Below are positions 16,177 to 25,370 of a stretch of 64,000 nt of DNA, in pieces (positions within the stretch are counted from its first letter, which is position 1; each line of letters begins with the position of its first letter). The stretch comes from Bythopirellula goksoeyrii (GTDB lineage Bacteria; Planctomycetota; Planctomycetia; Pirellulales; Lacipirellulaceae), in the NCBI RefSeq assembly GCF_008065115.1, contig NZ_CP042913.1, positions 4,629,278-4,693,277 on the forward strand, written 5' to 3'. Under the pieces are notes generated by a model that was not told where the DNA came from, made no database searches, and saw only the letters and a list, made by a program, of their open reading frames with translations. The translations under genes and the position numbers were made by a program.

Positions 16177-17919
16177 ATGAAGACGAAATATAGGAAAATT
16201 ACCTGGCTCGTGGTCGCAGCGTCACTGGGCTGGTGGGCCGGTGCGGGCGTAGATTACTTGGCAACTCATGCTGCCCAAGAACATGCCACGGGCCATCGGA
16301 CGATCGATTGGCCCCAGTGGGGCGGCACACCCCAGCACAACAATACACCGATCGGACACGATATTCCGACTGAGTGGAACGTGGGAAAATTTAATTACAC
16401 CACAGGTGAATGGGATCCTAAGACGGCCAAGAACATCAAATGGGTTGCGCGACTGGGATCGCAAACCTATGGCAATGCCGTGGTGGCCGACGGTCAGGTT
16501 TACGTTGGTACGAACAACAGTGGCGGTTGGATCGAGCGCTACCCTAGTGACGTGGATTTAGGGTGCCTGATTTGTTTTGATACCAAGGATGGCAAGTTCC
16601 TGTGGCAACACAGCAGCGAAAAGCTTCCCACGGGCAGGGTCCACGACTGGCCGTTGCAGGGGATATGTTGTGCGCCGTTTGTCGAAGGAGATCGGCTTTG
16701 GTTTGTAACGAGCCGTGGCGAAGTTCGCTGCCTCGACACCAAGGGATTCTATGATGGCGAGAATGATGGGCCCTACACGGCGGAAGAAGAATTACTCAAA
16801 GAGTCCAAAAAACCATACGACCTGAATAAAGAAGCCGATGTCGTGTGGGTCTTCGACATGATGAAAGAGCTGGGCATCTCGCAGCACAACATGTGTAGCT
16901 GCTCGGTAACCGGGGCGGGCGACATTCTCTTTGTGAATACTTCCAATGGCGTGGACGTGGAGCACAACTACATTCCTGCTCCCGATGCTCCCAGCTTTTT
17001 TGCCATGGATAAGAATACGGGAAAAGTTCTGTGGACGGACAAGTCCCCGGGACTCAACATTCTGCATGGACAATGGTCGTCGCCGACCTACTTTGAGCTG
17101 GACGGTCAAGCACAGGTGATCTTTGCCGGTGGCGATGGCTGGGTCTACAGCTTTGATCCCGCTGGGGATGGCGAGGGAAATTCGAAGTTGCTGTGGAAAT
17201 TCGACGCGAATCCGAAGACCTCCCGGTGGGAGTTAGGTGGACGGGGGACGCGAAATAATATTATTGCAACTCCCGTATTCTGCAATGACAAGCTCTATGT
17301 GGCAGTTGGTCAAGATCCCGAGCATGGTGAGGGGATCGGTCATCTGTGGTGCATCGATCCTACCAAACGAGGTAACGTGAGCCCCGAACTGGCGTTTAAT
17401 TCGGCTGATCCGACCCAAGAAATCCCACCCAAGCGGGTGCAGGCCGTCGTTCCCGAAGAGGGGGACCTTACCCGCCCCAATCCGAATTCCGCCGCTATCT
17501 GGCATTACAGTGAAGTCGACCAAAATGGGAACGACAAAATCGATTTCGAAGAAACCATGCACCGCAGTTGCGGCACGGTAGCTATTCGTGATGGAATTCT
17601 CTACATCGCCGACTTCAGTGGATTGTTTCACTGTTTGGACGCTGAGACCGGCAAGGTGAATTGGACCTACGACATGCTGTCCGCGGCATGGGGCTCCCCG
17701 CTGATTGTCGAAGACAAGGTCTACATCGGCGACGAAGATGGTGAAGTGGCGATCTTCCGACACTCGGCTGACCCCGAAGTAGCTATGGAAGACGGCGAAC
17801 CTTACTACGGGACTCAAGACATGGGTAATAGTGTCTACAGTACTCCCATCGTGGCGGACGACGTGCTGTACATAAGCAATCGCACCCATCTGTTTGCGAT
17901 TACTCCCGAGGGAAAATGA
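16177..17919 (+). CDS. exported PQQ-like beta-propeller with an EF-hand-like loop
   Basis: A 580-residue protein with an N-terminal signal/anchor (about 6-22). DWPQWGGTPQHNN opens the propeller, followed by blades such as LICFDTKDGKFLWQHS, FFAMDKNTGKVLWTD, FHCLDAETGKVNWTYD. A full 12-residue calcium-loop pattern (DQNGNDKIDFEE, residues 448-459) interrupts the last blades. The gene lies 9 bases after the previous propeller and is surely co-transcribed. The pair probably acts in the periplasm or at the cell surface; substrate or partner unknown. Confidence 0.85.
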   Translation: MKTKYRKITWLVVAASLGWWAGAGVDYLATHAAQEHATGHRTIDWPQWGGTPQHNNTPIGHDIPTEWNVGKFNYTTGEWDPKTAKNIKWVARLGSQTYGNAVVADGQVYVGTNNSGGWIERYPSDVDLGCLICFDTKDGKFLWQHSSEKLPTGRVHDWPLQGICCAPFVEGDRLWFVTSRGEVRCLDTKGFYDGENDGPYTAEEELLKESKKPYDLNKEADVVWVFDMMKELGISQHNMCSCSVTGAGDILFVNTSNGVDVEHNYIPAPDAPSFFAMDKNTGKVLWTDKSPGLNILHGQWSSPTYFELDGQAQVIFAGGDGWVYSFDPAGDGEGNSKLLWKFDANPKTSRWELGGRGTRNNIIATPVFCNDKLYVAVGQDPEHGEGIGHLWCIDPTKRGNVSPELAFNSADPTQEIPPKRVQAVVPEEGDLTRPNPNSAAIWHYSEVDQNGNDKIDFEETMHRSCGTVAIRDGILYIADFSGLFHCLDAETGKVNWTYDMLSAAWGSPLIVEDKVYIGDEDGEVAIFRHSADPEVAMEDGEPYYGTQDMGNSVYSTPIVADDVLYISNRTHLFAITPEGK

Positions 17920-17924
17920 AAAGC

Positions 17925-18000
17925 TGTTAGCTGTTAGCGCTCAGTCGTTAGCCAGAGAATGCTTCCTTGCTGTCTACTAATAGCCAATAGCTACATAGGA
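17925..18000. repeat. short degenerate word repeats
   Basis: GCTGTTAGCTGTTAGC, TCGTTAGCC, AATAGCCAATAGCTAC: overlapping variants of a TTAGC/AATAGC word packed between the propeller and receiver genes. There is no stable hairpin. Similar word-like packing with other words occurs at 11780-11860 and 50353-50410. Confidence 0.35.
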
Positions 18001-18008
18001 ACTGAGCC

Positions 18009-18380
18009 ATGAGCAAGCGTGTATTGGATGTGGGAAACTGTGGCCCCGACTTTTCGTCGATTAAGGCATTTCTCACCAAGAATTTTGATTGTACTCTCGA
18101 CCAAGCCCACGGGATGGAGGATAGCTTGGCGGCGCTCCGAGAAGGAAACTTTGATCTCGTTCTGATTAACCGCAAACTCGATCGTGATTACTCCGATGGG
18201 ATCGAAATCTTACGCGAGATCAAGGCGGATGCTGTCTTGAAAGATATCCCCGTGATGCTCATCACGAATCATGCGGAGCATCAGGATGCAGCCATGGAAC
18301 TAGGTGCCAAGCGAGGGTTTGGGAAATTAGAGTTTGGCAACCCGGAGACGCTTGAGAAGCTCCAGCCGATACTTGGATAA
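18009..18380 (+). CDS. stand-alone response-regulator receiver lacking the phospho-aspartate
   Basis: A 123-residue CheY-like protein: RVLDVGNCGPD, FDLVLINRKLD, PVMLITNH and GFGKLEFG mark strands 1, 3, 4 and 5. The position of the phospho-acceptor aspartate holds N54 (LVLINRK), while T86 and K106 of the receiver core are kept. It therefore should not be phosphorylated in the usual way and may act as a pseudo-receiver in protein-protein signalling. No kinase or output domain is adjacent. It follows the propeller genes with a 90-base gap and may be read from them or from its own promoter. Confidence 0.82.
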   Translation: MSKRVLDVGNCGPDFSSIKAFLTKNFDCTLDQAHGMEDSLAALREGNFDLVLINRKLDRDYSDGIEILREIKADAVLKDIPVMLITNHAEHQDAAMELGAKRGFGKLEFGNPETLEKLQPILG

Positions 18381-18414
18381 AGTCGTGCCGCAACGCGGCA
18401 TGCGGCAACTCGTC

Positions 18415-18885
18415 CTACGCCTCGATCGCTTCCTTGACCGGCATGACGAAATGCGGAGACTTGCCGTTCTTGGTCAGGTCGGCGGCCTTAACGTCGGCTT
18501 TTTTGCGTTCGTTGAATTCGAACAAAGCGACCCGGCGGAGCGACTGGTTGAAGACACCCCAGAAGGCCTTCAGGCGAACCACTTTTTTCGTAGAACGGCG
18601 GGGCTTGGCAGCGGCTTTTTTCTTCTTGACCACTGCTTTCTTTGCAGGAGCCGCCTTCTTCGTGGCAGCTTTCTTCTTCACGACCTTCTTTTTCTTGACG
18701 GGTGTTGATTTTGCCGTCTTGCTTTTCGCCGGGGAAGCTTTCTTTTTTTTGGTTGCCACCTTCTTGGTTGCTACTTTCTTTTTCTTGACGGCCGTCTTTT
18801 TTGCGGTCTTTTTCTTGGCTGGGGCAGCTTTTTTCGTTGCTTTTTTCTTAGCAGGAGCCTTCTTCTTGACAGTCTTCTTAGCCAT
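18415..18885 (-). CDS. histone H1-like lysine/alanine-rich protein
   Basis: A 156-residue protein. Residues 1-105 consist of KKA, KKAAPAKK and TKK type repeats like eukaryotic H1 tails and bacterial Hc1/AlgP proteins. The last 50 residues are a different, ordered segment beginning VRLKAFWGVFNQSLRRVALF and ending GKSPHFVMPVKEAIEA. ATG 18885 (MAKKTVKKK) was chosen because the preceding nine in-frame codons are unlike the repeat and the start matches H1-like proteins. Such proteins bind DNA through their basic tails and compact the nucleoid, a known trait of planctomycetes. The C-terminal part has no family I can name. It converges with the receiver gene, leaving 34 bases between them. Confidence 0.85.
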   Translation of the reverse strand: MAKKTVKKKAPAKKKATKKAAPAKKKTAKKTAVKKKKVATKKVATKKKKASPAKSKTAKSTPVKKKKVVKKKAATKKAAPAKKAVVKKKKAAAKPRRSTKKVVRLKAFWGVFNQSLRRVALFEFNERKKADVKAADLTKNGKSPHFVMPVKEAIEA

Positions 18886-19056
18886 AGTGCCGACTCGACC
18901 TGAGATACCCATTTTGGGGAGAAAGACAATTGAAAGACGGGATTTTATCTGATTAAGGGCGGTTTGACTACTGCTCTTAACTAAAATGGGGAACCGGTGT
19001 AGGCAGACATTATGCCCCTACAAGTCTCCAAAAGTGCCTGATTTCCATAGAACCGA

Positions 19057-19464
19057 TCACAGTTCGATGTGAAGTTTCTTTGTGCGGGCAATTAGTCCAG
19101 GCTTGAAATACACCATTGGCCGTAGGGATCGTGAGTAGCTCTTGGCATCGGCGCGCTGGCGAGCCCAGAGGAAGGTGCTGTCGACCAGGCTGCGGGGGAG
19201 TTTGCCCTGTTCGACCCTAAGGACAACCAAATCGATGAATTCCTTGTCACTTGGGGTCACTGCCTTGAGGCCGAGAGTGAGTTGCTGCTTGAGCGAAAGC
19301 TGGCGCCCCTGCTGAGTATCGGGACCGATAGACTGCTGGCCATTGGTGGGAAGGATGCAAAAACATAACAGCGCGACCATCAACGTCAGGCCAAGAGAAC
19401 AGGTGTCATCGCAGAGCCATTTTGTCGAGCAAATTGATTTTAGGCGTCGTTTGAAAGAAGACAC
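19057..19464 (-). CDS. small exported protein of unknown function
   Basis: A 135-residue protein with a hydrophobic segment at about 24-41 (LGLTLMVALLCFCILPTNGQ) acting as signal peptide or anchor. The C-terminal half (KAVTPSDKEFIDLVVLRVEQ then GKLPRSLVDSTFLWARQRA) is helical and rich in conserved-looking charged and aromatic residues. Codon use looks coding throughout. No family is recognised. There is no close neighbour on the same strand. Confidence 0.62.
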   Translation of the reverse strand: MSSFKRRLKSICSTKWLCDDTCSLGLTLMVALLCFCILPTNGQQSIGPDTQQGRQLSLKQQLTLGLKAVTPSDKEFIDLVVLRVEQGKLPRSLVDSTFLWARQRADAKSYSRSLRPMVYFKPGLIARTKKLHIEL

Positions 19465-20654
19465 TTGTGCACCTCGATTGCAGCATTGAGAGGAGAGTTG
19501 CTAGACCCTTTGCAGTCTGGGCCTATTTCGAAGGCAACTTGTAGAACCTTCGCTCGAAGATGGCAAGACCAATCCTGATTTTCTTGCCGGATGCCAGCAG
19601 ACATTTGCGATTATTTTAGGCAGTTATTGGCCCCGGCTCGACACGGCTGAATCAGGGATGCCACTGAGTCGCTCGTCTAGTCCGTGTCTAACCCGTGCAA
19701 GTCAGCGGCTAATCTCTATTCTTTTTATCGTCACTTTTATGAGTACCTAGAAAATAACCCGTAGTACGGATAAGGCATGCTATTTGCACTTCTTCGATTG
19801 CTCGCCTACCTTAGAGCAAGGGGCCGTTGATGCAGCGTTCTGGTATGGCGTTTGCTATTCCACATTGCCGGAGAAATTTTCCCCACACTACTCTTTTTCG
19901 GAGTAGAATTAATCTGTATAAGTCGTCGCTCGCTTGGCATTTCCACTGAAGTGCGGAACTAGCAACTACCGATTTCCCTTTAGCGTTCACACCGCGTAAC
20001 ATAGCAAACAAGCCTCCGCTTCGTGCGGAGATAAGGAGCCAAACTTCTCGGTCATAATTCCGTCGGGAGGACCAATTTTTTGGATAGGCCCGCGTCAAAT
20101 AAAAGGCAGTGCGCAGCACTGTCCGACACGCGCCTTTCTTCCAGCGACTCCACACCGTCGCAATTCGGCCGGAAGTTTGATTTTAGAAAAGGTCGGGGTC
20201 ATGCACTCGTGCAGGCCCCGGCCTTTTTGTGTTTATGCCCGATTGTGTCTAGCCGCAACCCACAGCAACCCACAGTAACGCGTTCAGGGCACGTCGCACC
20301 CAGCAGCGTTATGCGCGACCAGCGGTCGCGGCTTTCTAGTTGGATCCTTTTGGCAGTCGAGAAACCCGCCAGCAGGAGTGCCTAAACTCTTGACATGCCC
20401 ATGAGTATTGTATGAGGCCACACGTTTGATGAAATGTTAGCCATGGATCAACGCGGATCTACTCGAATTTGATCCCAGACCTCCGTTATGTCCGTGTTTC
20501 ATCCGTGAAAACCCTGGCCTTATGAACAGATTATTCGCACCACGGGAAAAATCACAAGAGAGCTGTTCTGCTCTTGGGCACCAGTTTGCTATGCTACTGG
20601 CTCGCGGTTGGGTAATTTGGCTCAGTCGCTGCTGTTTTCTGAGGGAGTGCGTTG
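19465..20654. other. 1.2-kb gene-poor stretch with RNA-like hairpins
   Basis: There is no convincing protein gene. It contains a hairpin CTCCGC/GCGGAG (about 20011-20027), a hairpin CAGTGC/GCACTG (20107-20121), a strong terminator-like structure at 20187-20228, a palindrome GCGACC/GGTCGC (about 20307-20322), and degenerate ATCCGTG/GGATCAACG words near 20440-20515. A minus-strand frame of 114 codons at 19811-20155 lacks any family feature. The strand and existence of an RNA gene upstream of the terminator are open. Confidence 0.4.
20187..20228 (+). terminator. strong intrinsic terminator without an upstream gene
   Basis: Outer stem AAAAGGTCGGGG / CCCCGGCCTTTTT (one G-T pair), inner stem TGCAC/GTGCA around TC, followed by T5. 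A shorter T-run exists on the other strand, so it could work both ways. No protein gene ends before it on the plus strand within 1.8 kb. Confidence 0.6.
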
Positions 20655-23564
20655 ATGCGACATTCATGGATTTATGGTCTTCTCTGGCTGCCTTGGTTTT
20701 GTGGCGCGATTCATGGCGAGACGGGTTTCGATCCTCCCACTTCGTTCGGCAAGCCGAGCCCCCTGCCCTTGCCTGGTTCTTTGAACGTAGCGGACTATGA
20801 ACAGCAGTTGTTCGAGTTTCTCAACAGAAGGCATTACAAGGCACTCGGTTGGTTTTACGACAAACGGGTGCGCGATACGGGGCCGTATCTCAACGGCAAA
20901 TATTATGGCACCCACCCGGCGGTTTCGATCTACTATTCGCCGGAAATTATTGACTGGCTCGTTGCAGGAAAGCAGGATGCGATTCCCGATGGGGCGATGA
21001 TCATCAAGGAGCAATACGAGCCACCGGCTGCTCGTTATGAAGGGCTGGATGATGATGAGTTGTTCGCGCATCTGTCGAGTTGGACTGTGATGGTCAAGGA
21101 CGCCAAGAGTTCCCATGACGGTTGGTTCTGGAGTAACCCAGCCAAGGATCAGCAGGTAGTCGACAACCATCAATATCCGTTTGATCATCCGATCTCGGGG
21201 TTTGGTATCTATTGCGTCCGCTGCCATGCTTCCACACAAACGAAAGGCGCGACGAACGAGTTCACTTTTGCCTCGCTTCGTAACATCAAAGGCTTCCCTG
21301 GGGAGCCGCTATTATTTCGTGTCGATGATTCCTGGCGCAAGGTGACCGATCACGAGGAACCGGTGGGGGCAGAGATCCCGGAGGATGAGAGCAACGCTGG
21401 GCTGCTTGTCGGAGTAGAGCAATTGGCTGCCGATACTTCGCATCCCCGATGTAGCAACTCACCGCATCCGGAACTTTGCCAGCCGGCGCTGAGTCAAGAA
21501 TTCTTAACGCTCTTCCCAAGTATTGCAGCGCGAACACGAGATCAAGTGCTGTACTTCCCGCCGGTGACCCACGACTGGGTGGTTCGTCGCCCGAGTTCTG
21601 AACAGCAAACGCAACCTTTCGTAACTTCCAATCAATGTATGAGTTGTCATGCTGGACTCATGGAACCCTTCGGGCCGACGATGTTTGTTCCCACGGGGGA
21701 GCATGCCGAATACGGTTCGGAGGGGGTGCACCTCTCGCCCTATGGGGAATGGCGCTGGACGCCGATGGGTTTGGCGGGGCGCGATCCGATTTTTCATGCC
21801 CAGCTCGAAAGCGAGATCGAGTTGATGCGCGAAGATTTCGCCGACGATCCGGAGCAAGCAAAAATTCATGTCGACAATCTCGTTGAAACCTGCCTCACCT
21901 GCCATGGTGCGATGGGGAAGCACCAGTTCACGCTCGACCATGGTAATTCCTCGGGGCATTTCGGCATGGAACATGTAATGCTCGCATCGAACGACCCACA
22001 GTCTCAAAGCGACAAGGACTGGCACTACGGCGCGCTAGCCCGCGATGGCATCAGTTGTACGATCTGCCATCAAATGCAGCCGCGCGAGCAGCCGGCAGAC
22101 GACCATCGGCATTACTTAGAGTTTTTCCTGGAAACCTCGATTACCGGCAATATTCATGTGGGCAACGCCAATGAACTGCATGGCCCCTTCAAGGATGAAG
22201 AGATTTCGCCGTATTCCATGGAGCATGCGCTGGGATTCAAGCCAAAATTCAATCCGTACATCAAACAGTCTCAGATGTGTGGAACCTGTCATGTGGTAAA
22301 TCTGCCCATTGTGGACAAGCCGTTGGCTGAGGGTGAAGAGCCTGACGAACTGATCGCTGCCGAACAGAATCCTCTGTTCAAGAAATATAGTCATCATGTG
22401 GAACAGGCAACCTACTTGGAATGGCTCAACAGCGAGTTTGAAAACGAGTTCAATCCAGACAACCCGCAGGCCCAAACGTGTCAAGATTGTCACATGGCAC
22501 GTGACTATCACAATGACGATTTGGATCTGCATCTGGAGAACATCGAAACTCGTATCGCTGCGATTCAGGACGACACGTTTCCCGACGCGGAGAACTTGGT
22601 CGATCAGAAGGAGCTCAAGATTCGCCATCGCAAGGAGGGCTACTCTCGACACAACTTCCGCGGGCTAAATGTATTCCTCCTGGAGATGTTCAATCAATTC
22701 GACGACGTGCTGGGTGTACGCAAGTACGATTTCATGACCGGGTCGACCGAGGACATCCCGCACGCGATTGCCGACTTTGTTCATCAGGCCCGCAATGATG
22801 TGGCGACGCTTACCGTCGAGGCATCTCTCGAAGGCAAGGAGCTTGTGGCAACGGTTGATGTGCAGAATAAGGTGGGACATCGATTCCCTAGCGGCGTTGG
22901 ATTCCGCCGAGCATTTATCGAATTGCTGGTGGTCGAGAAACCAGGCAGCACCAAGGAGCAGATTGTTTGGTCGTCGGGCCGCACGAATGAACTGGGCGTA
23001 TTGGTCGATGCTGAGGGCAAACCGCTCTCTTCAGAGTTCTTTGCGGAACACCCAACCGAGAATACCCAGATATGCCAGCATCATCATGAGGTGATTACCT
23101 CACCTGAACAGGTGCAGATCTATGAGACGCTGCTGCACAGTGGTAAGCATAAATACACGACGAGTTTTATCCACGGCTCCGATGTCATCAAAGACAACCG
23201 GCTGCTCCCCCGCGGCTGGAAAGCAGAGGGACCGGGGCCCGCGCTGCGAGGGGAGTTTCTCAAAGCGACCCACCCCGGCCCCATGGCAAAGAAAGATCCT
23301 CGCTATACCGACGGCAGCGGATCGGACGAGGTGGTTTACCGCATCAAGCTACCCGCCGACATCAACCGCAAGCAACTGGAAGTGCGCGCCAAGTTGTATT
23401 ATCAGGCGATTCCCCCTTATTTCTTACAGAGCTTGTTTGAAACGGCACCCAATGGTCCTGCTACGCAGCGTTTGCACTATATCTGCAGCAATATCGACCT
23501 GAGTGGAACGCCCATCGAAAACTGGAAGTTAGAAGTCACGTCTGCCAAAGCGAAGGTTGAGTAG
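20655..23564 (+). CDS. hexahaem c-type cytochrome with P460-like N-terminal region
   Basis: A 969-residue exported protein. The signal peptide is residues 1-20 (HSWIYGLLWLPWFCGAIHG). Six CxxCH haem sites start at residues 187, 328, 413, 468, 542 and 609. Residues 60-120 (GWFYDKRVRDTG ... YYGTHPAVSIYYSPE ... IPDGAMIIKEQY) resemble cytochrome P460-type domains. The C-terminal 280 residues have no haem site and look like a beta domain. ATG 20655 with GAGGGAG 8-14 bases upstream was taken rather than TTG 20652. It is a periplasmic electron carrier or oxidoreductase; the substrate is not evident. It is a single gene; no quinol oxidase or other cytochrome gene is beside it. Confidence 0.88.
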   Translation: MRHSWIYGLLWLPWFCGAIHGETGFDPPTSFGKPSPLPLPGSLNVADYEQQLFEFLNRRHYKALGWFYDKRVRDTGPYLNGKYYGTHPAVSIYYSPEIIDWLVAGKQDAIPDGAMIIKEQYEPPAARYEGLDDDELFAHLSSWTVMVKDAKSSHDGWFWSNPAKDQQVVDNHQYPFDHPISGFGIYCVRCHASTQTKGATNEFTFASLRNIKGFPGEPLLFRVDDSWRKVTDHEEPVGAEIPEDESNAGLLVGVEQLAADTSHPRCSNSPHPELCQPALSQEFLTLFPSIAARTRDQVLYFPPVTHDWVVRRPSSEQQTQPFVTSNQCMSCHAGLMEPFGPTMFVPTGEHAEYGSEGVHLSPYGEWRWTPMGLAGRDPIFHAQLESEIELMREDFADDPEQAKIHVDNLVETCLTCHGAMGKHQFTLDHGNSSGHFGMEHVMLASNDPQSQSDKDWHYGALARDGISCTICHQMQPREQPADDHRHYLEFFLETSITGNIHVGNANELHGPFKDEEISPYSMEHALGFKPKFNPYIKQSQMCGTCHVVNLPIVDKPLAEGEEPDELIAAEQNPLFKKYSHHVEQATYLEWLNSEFENEFNPDNPQAQTCQDCHMARDYHNDDLDLHLENIETRIAAIQDDTFPDAENLVDQKELKIRHRKEGYSRHNFRGLNVFLLEMFNQFDDVLGVRKYDFMTGSTEDIPHAIADFVHQARNDVATLTVEASLEGKELVATVDVQNKVGHRFPSGVGFRRAFIELLVVEKPGSTKEQIVWSSGRTNELGVLVDAEGKPLSSEFFAEHPTENTQICQHHHEVITSPEQVQIYETLLHSGKHKYTTSFIHGSDVIKDNRLLPRGWKAEGPGPALRGEFLKATHPGPMAKKDPRYTDGSGSDEVVYRIKLPADINRKQLEVRAKLYYQAIPPYFLQSLFETAPNGPATQRLHYICSNIDLSGTPIENWKLEVTSAKAKVE

Positions 23565-23655
23565 CGACAAATTGTCCCTGCACATATCGCATAGTAGCCG
23601 ATAAGATGGTAGCTCGAAGTCAACTACTATTCATACGTCAGCGTTTGGACTCGCC

Positions 23656-24630
23656 ATGCACAACTCTGATTCGGCCACGACGCTAGTCGATCTCGAGCCC
23701 AGTTCCAAGCAGTTTCTCTCCGAGGTGATAGAGGGCCTGAAAGCCACTCCCAAGCGATTGCCCTGCAAATATTTTTATGACGAGCGGGGCTCGCAACTGT
23801 TTGATCAGATCTGTTTACTTGAGGAATACTATCTTACTCGTTGTGAAGATCAGATCATCAAAGAGTTTGCTCAAGAGATGGCCGACCAGATTGGTCCTGG
23901 AGTGATGCTGGTGGAGTATGGAAGCGGTAGCAGCACCAAAACACGTGCTCTACTGGATAGACTTGCCGACCCAGTCGCCTATGTGCCCGTCGACATTTCG
24001 CGCGAGCATCTGGCTGCTACTGCGGCTCAGCTCTCAGAGGCCTATCCTCACATTGAAGTCTTGCCTGTCTGTGCAGATTTTACTGAAGCTTTTACTCTGC
24101 CAGAATCTCGGCGAGAGCCGACTCATAGCGCAGTGTTTTTCCCCGGTTCGACGATAGGCAACTTTGAACCCTCTGCGGCGCGGGCCATGCTTTCCCAAAT
24201 TGCTGAGCTTTGTGGACGTGGAGGTGGCTTGCTGATTGGTATCGACTTGCAGAAAGATATTTCCGTGATTGAAGCGGCCTACAACGACGCTCGTGGTGTA
24301 ACGGCCGACTTCAATAGGAATCTGCTTGAACGGATCAATCGTGAGCTGGCAGGAGAATTTGACATCAACCAATTTCGCCACAGGGCTGTCTATGATGATC
24401 TTGAGGAGCGTGTCGAGATCTCCTTGGTTAGTTGTTCTCGGCAACGAGTTACCATTGGCGATCAATCGTTCCGATTTGACGAAGGAGAGTCGATCATCAC
24501 AGAACATTCGCATAAATACACGATTGTGGGTTTCGCGAAGTTGGCTGCTCAAGTGGGTTTAACCCTTCGGCGCTCGTGGACCGACCCACAAGAGCGTTTT
24601 GCAGTGTTGCACCTTGCCTTATTGGATTAG
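23656..24630 (+). CDS. egtD: L-histidine N-alpha-methyltransferase EgtD
   Basis: A 324-residue cytoplasmic methyltransferase. The family signature KYFYDERGSQLFDQICLLEE followed by YYLTRCE is at residues 38-64, and the SAM-binding glycine loop VEYGSGSSTKTRALLD is at 86-101. VFFPGSTIGNF and the late segment SVIEAAYNDARGVTADFNRN complete the EgtD pattern, and the length equals the family norm (about 320). EgtD trimethylates histidine to hercynine, the first step of ergothioneine synthesis. It is the first gene of a tight cluster: the next gene starts 8 bases later and egtB is fourth. No EgtA, EgtC or EgtE is in the window. Confidence 0.93.
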   Translation: MHNSDSATTLVDLEPSSKQFLSEVIEGLKATPKRLPCKYFYDERGSQLFDQICLLEEYYLTRCEDQIIKEFAQEMADQIGPGVMLVEYGSGSSTKTRALLDRLADPVAYVPVDISREHLAATAAQLSEAYPHIEVLPVCADFTEAFTLPESRREPTHSAVFFPGSTIGNFEPSAARAMLSQIAELCGRGGGLLIGIDLQKDISVIEAAYNDARGVTADFNRNLLERINRELAGEFDINQFRHRAVYDDLEERVEISLVSCSRQRVTIGDQSFRFDEGESIITEHSHKYTIVGFAKLAAQVGLTLRRSWTDPQERFAVLHLALLD

Positions 24631-24638
24631 GACCCAGC

Positions 24639-25370
24639 ATGATCCATTTGCAATGTGTCACGAAGAAATTTGGCTCACATACGGCTGTGGACGGGATTGA
24701 TCTGGATTGTCCGACGGGGAAGACACAGGTCTTGATTGGAACCAGTGGGTGTGGGAAATCCACTTTGTTGCGGATGATGGTTGGGCTGGTGAAACCCGAT
24801 TCTGGTTCGGTTCTTTTTGACAATGAGCCGCTGTTGGAAAAGAACCTCGAGACAATACGACGAAGAATAGGTTACATGATTCAGGAAGGTGGATTGTTTC
24901 CTCATCTCACGGCAAGGGACAATGCAGCGATCATGCCTCGCTATCTAGGCTGGGATTCGACGCGAACGGAAGCTCGACTCCAGGAACTACTCGAACTAAC
25001 GCAACTTCCCGCCACACTGTTGGACCGCTTTCCCCGGCAACTCTCTGGAGGACAACGCCAGCGAGTTAGTTTGATGCGAGCCCTGATGTTGGACCCCGAC
25101 GTCTTGTTGCTGGATGAACCGTTGGGAGATCTCGACCCCATGATCCGCGCCGAATTGCAGCAGGATTTGCGCACGATCTTCCGTGAGCTTGATAAGACCG
25201 TGGTGTTGGTAACCCACGACCTAGGTGAAGCAGGTTTTTTGGGAGATACGATCACGTTGCTGCGAGCAGGTAGAATCGTGCAGCAAGGTTCCTTCGAAGA
25301 GTTATTGGAAAATCCGGTAGACGACTTTGCTTCGAAGTTTGTCCAAGCCCAACGGCAAGTGTTTGCATGA
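24639..25370 (+). CDS. ABC transporter ATPase, quaternary-amine (OpuCA/EgtV) type
   Basis: A 243-residue ATPase. Walker A GTSGCGKST is at 34-42, the Q-loop near YMIQEGG at 79-85, signature LSGGQRQR at 135-142 and Walker B VLLLDEP at 155-161, with the H-loop in VLVTHD. It lacks the C-terminal CBS domains of OpuA/OpuC, as EgtV and OsmV-type short forms do. ATG 24639 begins the conserved domain; the 21 upstream in-frame codons overlap egtD. It overlaps the fused transporter gene by four bases (ATGA). Its place between egtD and egtB suggests that it powers transport of ergothioneine, hercynine or a related betaine. Confidence 0.9.
   Translation: MIHLQCVTKKFGSHTAVDGIDLDCPTGKTQVLIGTSGCGKSTLLRMMVGLVKPDSGSVLFDNEPLLEKNLETIRRRIGYMIQEGGLFPHLTARDNAAIMPRYLGWDSTRTEARLQELLELTQLPATLLDRFPRQLSGGQRQRVSLMRALMLDPDVLLLDEPLGDLDPMIRAELQQDLRTIFRELDKTVVLVTHDLGEAGFLGDTITLLRAGRIVQQGSFEELLENPVDDFASKFVQAQRQVFA

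Noticed and set aside
19811-20155. Minus-strand frame of 114 codons as a possible gene
   Set aside because: No signal peptide, family pattern or Shine-Dalgarno; its sequence crosses hairpins that look like RNA or terminator structure.
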